Source of the DNA: Methyloceanibacter sp.
GTDB taxonomy: Bacteria; Pseudomonadota; Alphaproteobacteria; Rhizobiales; Methyloligellaceae
Direction: 5' to 3'
Assembly: GCA_018067145.1 (NCBI GenBank)
Contig: JAGPVD010000054.1
Coordinates: 1-34,981, forward strand
DNA length: 34,981 nt
Shown: positions 30,084 to 34,981 of the stretch, one piece after another
How the letters are laid out: each line of letters opens with the position of its first letter
Numbering within the stretch: position 1 is the stretch's first letter
Translations under genes and position numbers: made by a program
The notes under the pieces: generated by a model
Databases searched by the model: none
Told to the model about the DNA's origin: nothing
What the model saw: the letters and a program-made list of their open reading frames with translations, nothing else

Positions 30084-30714
30084 GAGGTTGGCGGGCTCTA
30101 AGCTTGATCCATCTTGGGAGCTGGGCGGCGGGGAAAGCGCACGCCCGAGGGGTACGCGCGAGAAGGCAGTGCCCGCTCGCGGTTGGTGCTCTATAGGGCA
30201 ATTGAAACTGAGATTCCAGCGCCCTGCGGCGCTTTATCTCGAAGTGGGGCGGTCAACGATCCTTAACTGCCGCGACGAAATTGGGTCAGGCTATCTCTCT
30301 CTTCAGCCCGATCGCAGGCATGCCCCAGGGTTCGACCGGGATGGTTCTTAGGGGTGCCTTGAACTCACCCCAGCCGGTAATATGGTGGGTCTACAACCAG
30401 AGGAAGCGGCCACTGGCCGCCGGACGGCCTTCCGGGCAACCAATCCCGGCGGGGATGCCAGAGATTTTCCGATGCATTTTCAATCCCTTGTTGGGCATTA
30501 ACCCAAGCATTCGAATCAGCTTTTTTTAGTCCTAAAAATTCGTTAACGATGTTGGGAGAGGGGGAAAAGCGTTGGGGGCTCTTCCGGTTAGTATACGATA
30601 CCGGAGAGGTTGATGCGGGGTCCCGCAAGATCACAACACGCCGATTGGCGAGTTAGGTCTGGAACGGCGTAGAATTCTCCGATTTTTTTAGTTGAGTGCT
30701 GTGAGGAACGCGTT
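30084..30714. other. 631-bp gene-free stretch with clustered stem-loops
   Basis: No convincing gene lies between the ferredoxin and the GPR-like gene. Short frames on both strands lack ribosome binding sites. Stem-loops cluster: AGCGCC/GGCGCT (about 30218-30233); GGGGTG/CACCCC (30351-30371), which competes with an alternative GGCATGCCCC/GGGGTGCC pairing; and three back-to-back hairpins, GCGGCC/GGCCGC (30406-30420), CCGGA/TCCGG (30420-30435) and ATCCC/GGGAT (30443-30456). TTGGG/CCCAA and a T-run (30521-30527) follow. Whether this is one RNA, and on which strand, cannot be told; no known RNA signature was found. Confidence 0.45.
30572..30604 (+). promoter_or_regulatory. Putative promoter and interrupted palindrome of the GPR-like gene
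   Basis: TTGGGG (30572-30577), 16 bp, and TACGAT (30594-30599) form a weak promoter. The -10 lies in an interrupted palindrome with arms CCGGT (30584-30588) and ACCGG (30600-30604) around GTATAC, so a repressor could overlap it. Downstream, TGCGGG/CCCGCA (30613-30626) forms a small leader hairpin, and GAGGA precedes the gene's ATG. Confidence 0.35.
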
Positions 30715-33700
30715 ATGGCGCAGGAACGAGCAAAGTCGCCGTCCACGAAAGCGACGCCGGAAGCCAAAGATGAAGCCAAAGACGAGGCCAAAGGCCTTCT
30801 GGACGCGATGACGGCGAGTGACAAAAACAAGGGAAAGTCGGAAGAGACCTCCAAGCCAGAGCGCAGCTCCGAACTGCCGAGTCGTTCCACCCTGGCCGAT
30901 CGGCTCAAGGCAGAGCAGCGCAAACGCGAAGAGCCGAAGTCACGCGAATTCAAGCGTGAAGAGGCAAAGCCACACGATTTGAAGAGCGAAGAGCCGAAGC
31001 CACAGTCCTTCAAACGCGAAGAGGAAGCCAAGCCCGCCGAAGTTACCGAAGCTCCCGCTGGCGCGCCCTCTCCTAATAGTAATATGTCGAAGACGCGCCG
31101 TCCTGCCGGCCCGCCGCCCCAGCGCCGTCTCGCGGCGCCCGCCAATGACGACGTCCCGTCAATCGGCGGTCTGATCTTCGCCCTTCAGCAGAGACCGTCG
31201 CGCACGCCATTCCTCGTGGCGCTGGCAGCCTCCGCCGTTTGGTTCATTGTCGGCGGCTTCTTTGCTTACGGCGTCATTGCGAACCAGACCTCCGGCAACG
31301 GGCTCCTCAGCGCGTCGGCTCTGTCGGCGACCGCTGCCATTCTCGTTCCCATCGTCGTTTTCTGGTTCCTCGCCCTTCTCGTGTGGCGCGCCCAAGAGCT
31401 ACGCCTCATGGCCTCGGCCATGACCGAGGTCGCCGTTAGGCTCGCCGAGCCCGACAAGCTGGCCGAGCAGTCTGTGGCCTCCGTGGGTCAGACCATCCGG
31501 CGCCAGGTGGCAGCCATGAACGACGCCATCTCTCGCGCCATTGGCCGGGCGAGCGAGCTTGAGTCCATGGTGCATAGTGAAGTCGCTGCGCTCGAACGCT
31601 CTTATGGCGAGAACGAGCTTCGCGTCCGGAACTTGATCAACGAGCTCGCCACCGAGCGCGAGGCCCTTACCAACAACAGCCAGCGGGTCAGCGAGGCATT
31701 GAAGGGCGTGGGCGTGCAAGTGGCGCGTGACCTCTCCAACGCCAGCGGCTTGATCGACAAGAAGCTTTCCGAGCGGGGCACGCAGCTCACCGAGCTTCTC
31801 GTCTCACGTTCCAGCGAGGCCGCCGAGCAGGTGCACAAGGCGCAATCCAAGGTCACGGAAGCGGTGCCGGGCCTGCTTGAACGTTTGACCAAGGAGCAAG
31901 GGCGCCTCACCAAAGTCATCGACGGCGCAGCGCAGAACCTCTCCTCGCTTGAGACCGTGGTGGCCGAACGGACCACTGTCCTCGACAAGACCATGAAGGA
32001 GCGGACCGAGGCACTCCAGAGCTCGCTCGTCGAGCGCATCAAGGGGATGGAAAGCACGGTCGCCCAGGGCGCAATTGTCCTCGACAAGACGCTTAAGGAA
32101 CGTTCCGAGACGTTCATGGCCGAAATCGGCAAGAGCACGACGACGCTCGGCAAGACCCTTACGGAGCGTACCGACACGTTCACCGGCCTCGTCGCCGAAA
32201 GCGCGGTCACTCTCGACAAAACACTCACGGACCGTACGGCCGGTCTCACCAACGTGGTCGCCGAGAGCGCCGTCATCCTGGACGAGACGCTCACGGAGCG
32301 TACGAACGCCTTCACTAATGTCGTCGCCGAGAGTGCTGTCACGCTCGACAAGACGCTTGCTGATCGCACGAACGCCTTCACAGGCGTCGTTGCCGAGGGT
32401 GCCGCTACTCTCGACAAGACGCTTTCAGATCATACCAACGCCTTCACCAATGTGGTCGCCGAGGGTGCCGTTACTCTCGACAAGACGCTTACGGACCGCA
32501 CCGACGCCTTTACCGGCGTGGTGTCGCAAGGCGTCGTCGCCTTCGACAAGACCCTTACGGAGCGTACCGACGCGCTGGGCACAGTGATCGACGATCGGGC
32601 CAGCGCGGTGGACAAGACGCTTGCCGATCGCACGGCCCAGTTCACCTCGGCGGTTAACCAGGGCGCTATCGCGCTCGACCAGACACTCGCCGAACGCGCC
32701 GACACCTTCACCAAGTCGCTGCTTGATCGGGTTAAGGGATTAGAGGCTGCCATCACGGAGCAGACCGCATCGCTCGACAAGACCATGAGCGAGCGGGCAC
32801 AGCTCGTGATCGCCTCGCTAACCGCGCGGCTAGGTGACATTGACGGAACCTTCGGTGAGCGCACAGCCGAGACCAACACCATGCTTGGCGAGCACACGCG
32901 CATGGCCGAGGAAACTTTTGGCAAGCAGACAGCGCAACTCAACGAAGTTCTCGCCAACAACTCGCAGATGATGCAGCAGACGGCGGAGCAGGTTGGCGCC
33001 CAGTCCAAGGAGGCGGTGGGCATCCTCACCAGCCAGACCGGCAATCTGCGCGACGTCTCACGTGGACTGCTCGATCAAATTCATGGTCTTACCCAGCGCT
33101 TTGAGAGCCAGGGCCAAGCCATCCTGACCGCGGCCAAGGCGCTCGATTCTTCAAACGCCAAGATCGACTCGATCCTCGAAGGCCGCCATAAGTCCATCAT
33201 TTCTCTCCTGCACACGGTCAACTCCAAGGCGCAGGAACTTGACGGCAAGATGGGTAACTATGCGGGCATCGTCGAAGGCGCGCTGAACCACGCCGAGACC
33301 CGGGCGAAGCAGGTGACCGCAGCGCTTGGCCGCGACACCACCGGTCAGGCCCAGCAGGCCCTCGCCCAGATCGAGAAGCTCCGCCAGGACGCACAGGCTC
33401 ATACCGCCGGCGCCGTCGCCGACCTCAAGGGTAACTTCGAGACGGTCATCACTCAGGTCGGTAAGCAGCTTGAGCAAATGCGTGGGCAGTTCGACAACAC
33501 CTCACGCGGCATGCGCGACACGGCCCGGAAGACCGCAGGCGATCTCGACGCCCTGCGCCAGGAAATGCAAAAGCGGATGGACGTGCTGCCCGAGCAGACT
33601 GCGAAGGCGACAGCCTCAATCCGCAAGGTAATGACTGAGCAGTTCCAGGAAATCGAGGCACTTGCCCCCACCCTGCCGGCGCATGCTCCTATTCCTGCTG

Positions 33701-34455
33701 CGGCGCCCGCTCCGGTTCCTGCTGCGGCGCCCGCTCCGGTTCCTGCTGCGGCGCCCGCTCCGGTTCCCGCAGCCAATATCGGCGGTGTGGATCCTTACCA
33801 GCAGCAGCCCCAGCAGTTACCGCCGCGCGCCGACGAAGGCCGTCCGGCAGGCGATTACGGTCTGCCGCCAATGCCGAGATTTGATGCGCGAGGGCGGCAG
33901 GTTTCGCCGCAGGAGGCAACCGATCTCGACCAGACGGCAGGGCTCGCACAGCAGCTGTCCAGCGCGTCCGGCCAAGGCAATCGGCCGATAGGCGACCTGC
34001 TCGCGCGGACCCCGGACCAGCCTGATCAGGCTTACGACGGTCAGGGTTACGGTGGCGCCCAAAACTTGCGCGGCGGCCAGCCCCAAGGTGGCATGGCTCA
34101 AGACGGCATGGCGCCTTCGATTGCCAGCCAGCTGCGCATCGACGAGCTAGCACGGGCGATTGATCCCCGTACGGCCACCGATGTCTGGCACCGCATGCGG
34201 GCAGGCGAGCGTGGCGTACTCGGACGGCACATCTATAGCTATGAGGGTCAGGCGACGTTCGAGGAGGTCTCGACCCGCTACGATCGCGACGGCGAGTTCC
34301 GCAACACAGTCGACCGCTATATCGGTGACTTTGAGCGGTTGCTGGCGGAGGCGGAACAGTCCGACCCGGCTGGCCAGATGCTCCAGAACTACCTGGCATC
34401 GGAAACCGGCCGCGTTTACCTGCTGCTGGCCCATGCCAGCGGACGGCTACGCTAG
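30715..34455 (+). CDS. GPR-like apolipoprotein-repeat coiled-coil protein (polar growth)
   Basis: A 1246-residue protein. A charged, Lys/Glu/Pro-rich N-terminus (1-145) is followed by two transmembrane helices (about 165-188 and 202-224). A very long helical region then carries 22-residue repeats of the form VVAEGAVTLDKTLTDRT plus five residues (clearest at 493-624, weaker flanking copies), a Pro/Ala linker (about 984-1022), and a conserved C-terminal domain (about 1135-1246; DVWHRMRAGERGVLGRHIYS, FRNTVDRYIGDFERLL, GRVYLLLAHASGRLR). That C-terminus and the 22-mer, apolipoprotein-A-like repeats match GPR of Agrobacterium, a large ring-forming protein at the growth pole; the copy here is much shorter. 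Function is inferred by similarity. Confidence 0.8.
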   Translation: MAQERAKSPSTKATPEAKDEAKDEAKGLLDAMTASDKNKGKSEETSKPERSSELPSRSTLADRLKAEQRKREEPKSREFKREEAKPHDLKSEEPKPQSFKREEEAKPAEVTEAPAGAPSPNSNMSKTRRPAGPPPQRRLAAPANDDVPSIGGLIFALQQRPSRTPFLVALAASAVWFIVGGFFAYGVIANQTSGNGLLSASALSATAAILVPIVVFWFLALLVWRAQELRLMASAMTEVAVRLAEPDKLAEQSVASVGQTIRRQVAAMNDAISRAIGRASELESMVHSEVAALERSYGENELRVRNLINELATEREALTNNSQRVSEALKGVGVQVARDLSNASGLIDKKLSERGTQLTELLVSRSSEAAEQVHKAQSKVTEAVPGLLERLTKEQGRLTKVIDGAAQNLSSLETVVAERTTVLDKTMKERTEALQSSLVERIKGMESTVAQGAIVLDKTLKERSETFMAEIGKSTTTLGKTLTERTDTFTGLVAESAVTLDKTLTDRTAGLTNVVAESAVILDETLTERTNAFTNVVAESAVTLDKTLADRTNAFTGVVAEGAATLDKTLSDHTNAFTNVVAEGAVTLDKTLTDRTDAFTGVVSQGVVAFDKTLTERTDALGTVIDDRASAVDKTLADRTAQFTSAVNQGAIALDQTLAERADTFTKSLLDRVKGLEAAITEQTASLDKTMSERAQLVIASLTARLGDIDGTFGERTAETNTMLGEHTRMAEETFGKQTAQLNEVLANNSQMMQQTAEQVGAQSKEAVGILTSQTGNLRDVSRGLLDQIHGLTQRFESQGQAILTAAKALDSSNAKIDSILEGRHKSIISLLHTVNSKAQELDGKMGNYAGIVEGALNHAETRAKQVTAALGRDTTGQAQQALAQIEKLRQDAQAHTAGAVADLKGNFETVITQVGKQLEQMRGQFDNTSRGMRDTARKTAGDLDALRQEMQKRMDVLPEQTAKATASIRKVMTEQFQEIEALAPTLPAHAPIPAAAPAPVPAAAPAPVPAAAPAPVPAANIGGVDPYQQQPQQLPPRADEGRPAGDYGLPPMPRFDARGRQVSPQEATDLDQTAGLAQQLSSASGQGNRPIGDLLARTPDQPDQAYDGQGYGGAQNLRGGQPQGGMAQDGMAPSIASQLRIDELARAIDPRTATDVWHRMRAGERGVLGRHIYSYEGQATFEEVSTRYDRDGEFRNTVDRYIGDFERLLAEAEQSDPAGQMLQNYLASETGRVYLLLAHASGRLR
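32191..32586 (+). repeat. Six 66-bp tandem repeats in the GPR-like gene
   Basis: Units begin at 32191, 32257, 32323, 32389, 32455 and 32521, exactly 66 bp apart, each encoding 22 residues with LDKTL or a variant. More diverged units extend to about 31960 and 32850. The strict period shows recent expansion and a regular amphipathic helix. Confidence 0.88.
33697..33768 (+). repeat. Three 24-bp repeats encoding a Pro/Ala linker
   Basis: Copies at 33697, 33721 and 33745 are identical except for the last base of the third. Each encodes AAAPAPVP. This perfect short repeat is prone to slippage and joins the coiled-coil to the C-terminal domain. Confidence 0.92.
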
Positions 34456-34486
34456 CCTAAACGTCTCAAAGGCTCCCCCGAGCCAT

Positions 34487-34530
34487 GGCCCCCTTCTCCT
34501 CCTAAGGAGTGAGGGGGCCTTTTGCTTTTT
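34487..34530 (+). terminator. Rho-independent terminator of the GPR-like gene
   Basis: GGCCCCCT (34487-34494) pairs with AGGGGGCC (34512-34519), with an inner CTCCT/AGGAG stem, followed by TTTTGCTTTTT to 34530. It stands 31 bp after the stop codon and is directed plus only. Confidence 0.9.
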
Positions 34531-34605
34531 GGGATTCGTTTCAGCGCAATGACACGCCGGGCTGATGCGCCCATGCCGATTATCGCTTGAAAAAATCAGG
34601 AACAC

Positions 34606-34980
34606 CTAGCGGCGCGCGCTCACCCAGCTGGTGATGTCCTGCAGCACCTCGGTGAAGGCTTGGTTCAGCGCGGCGATGACATCTTCTGGCTTGTCGGTCG
34701 TGGCCGGCACCCGGGCGCTGAAGCCTCGGGTAGAAACCACTCTGCGCGACGTGGTGTTGACCAGCTTAGCGAAGATATCGACCTCGACCGCGGCCTTGCC
34801 GGTCGTGACATCGACCTGGAAGGAACGCAGCTCTGTAACCAGACCGAACTGTCCGGAGGTGGCACTCACCGCTTTAACTGCGCCGGAATTCTGGAAACTC
34901 TCAATCATACGCGCCTGCACCAGACGCGGCAGCCGGTCACTCCACGCGACATCTTTGTAGTAGGAGACTTGCCCGGCCCG
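34606..34980 (-). CDS. ABC-type transport auxiliary lipoprotein, 5' end outside window
   Basis: The C-terminal 124 residues of a protein resembling the ABC transport auxiliary component (DUF330/PqiC-like) family that works with MlaD/Mce-type lipid transport systems. Matching segments are VSYYKDVAWSDRLPRLVQARMIESF, given here in part, then ELRSFQVDVTTGKAAVEVDI and ALNQAFTEVLQDITSWV at the end. The signal peptide and lipobox would lie beyond the window. Genes for an ATPase, permease and MlaD-like protein are expected upstream on the minus strand. Confidence 0.82.
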   Translation of the reverse strand, partial: RAGQVSYYKDVAWSDRLPRLVQARMIESFQNSGAVKAVSATSGQFGLVTELRSFQVDVTTGKAAVEVDIFAKLVNTTSRRVVSTRGFSARVPATTDKPEDVIAALNQAFTEVLQDITSWVSARR

Positions 34981-34981
34981 G

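Noticed and set aside
30281-30634. Overlapping short frames on both strands upstream of the GPR-like gene
   Set aside because: Neither has a good start context; equal openness on both strands fits a GC-rich structured region better than a gene.
31602-32417. 271-codon minus-strand Ser/Val-rich frame in the GPR-like gene
   Set aside because: It is an antisense reading of the 66-bp repeats and reflects their period.

Overview
The window looks like chromosomal core DNA of a GC-rich alphaproteobacterium, most likely in the order Hyphomicrobiales (Rhizobiales). Supporting this are a DUF1476 ATPase zeta-type subunit, a CckA hybrid kinase, a purC-purS-purQ-purL run, a DksA lacking most zinc cysteines, a GTTC-N7-GTTC SOS box before recA, and a large coiled-coil protein resembling the growth pole ring protein GPR of Agrobacterium. 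I see no insertion sequences, CRISPR arrays, tRNA or rRNA genes. The genus cannot be fixed from the sequence alone.

Layout. 1-893 (minus): ATPase zeta-like subunit followed by an HpcH/HpaI aldolase cut by the window edge. 1199-5812 (plus): purC, purS, purQ and purL for de novo purine synthesis, then a BolA protein and a monothiol CGFS glutaredoxin. 5877-8300 (minus): rpsD, a secreted protein of unknown function and a TrmJ-type RNA methyltransferase. 8389-9615 (plus): icd. 9628-19542 (minus): a cyclic-nucleotide-gated-type K+ channel 3 bp downstream of alaS, then recA with an SOS-controlled promoter, a peptidase S74 gene remnant, a sulfotransferase and cckA. 19789-19962 (plus): a candidate small RNA with its own promoter and terminator. 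20026-20796 (plus): a VanX-type dipeptidase. 20817-21254 (minus): dksA. 21559-23993 (plus): overlapping ycjX and ycjF. 24014-24961 (minus): a membrane-anchored protein with a possible prokaryotic YEATS-like C-terminus. About 25145-25627 (plus): a second, longer candidate RNA of unknown class. 25696-28718: a lipoprotein, a sigma/anti-sigma pair and a DOT1-like methyltransferase. 28728-30083 (minus): a 2Fe-2S ferredoxin and its NADP reductase. 30084-30714: a structured gene-free stretch. 30715-34455 (plus): the GPR-like protein. 34606-34980 (minus): the 3' end of an ABC transport auxiliary lipoprotein gene.

Functional themes: purine synthesis beside Fe-S trafficking proteins; translation and DNA repair (rpsD, trmJ, alaS, recA); cell-cycle and polar growth control (CckA, GPR-like protein, a possible CtrA half-site); and envelope or stress functions. 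The least explained parts are the two candidate RNAs and the gene-free block before the GPR-like gene.
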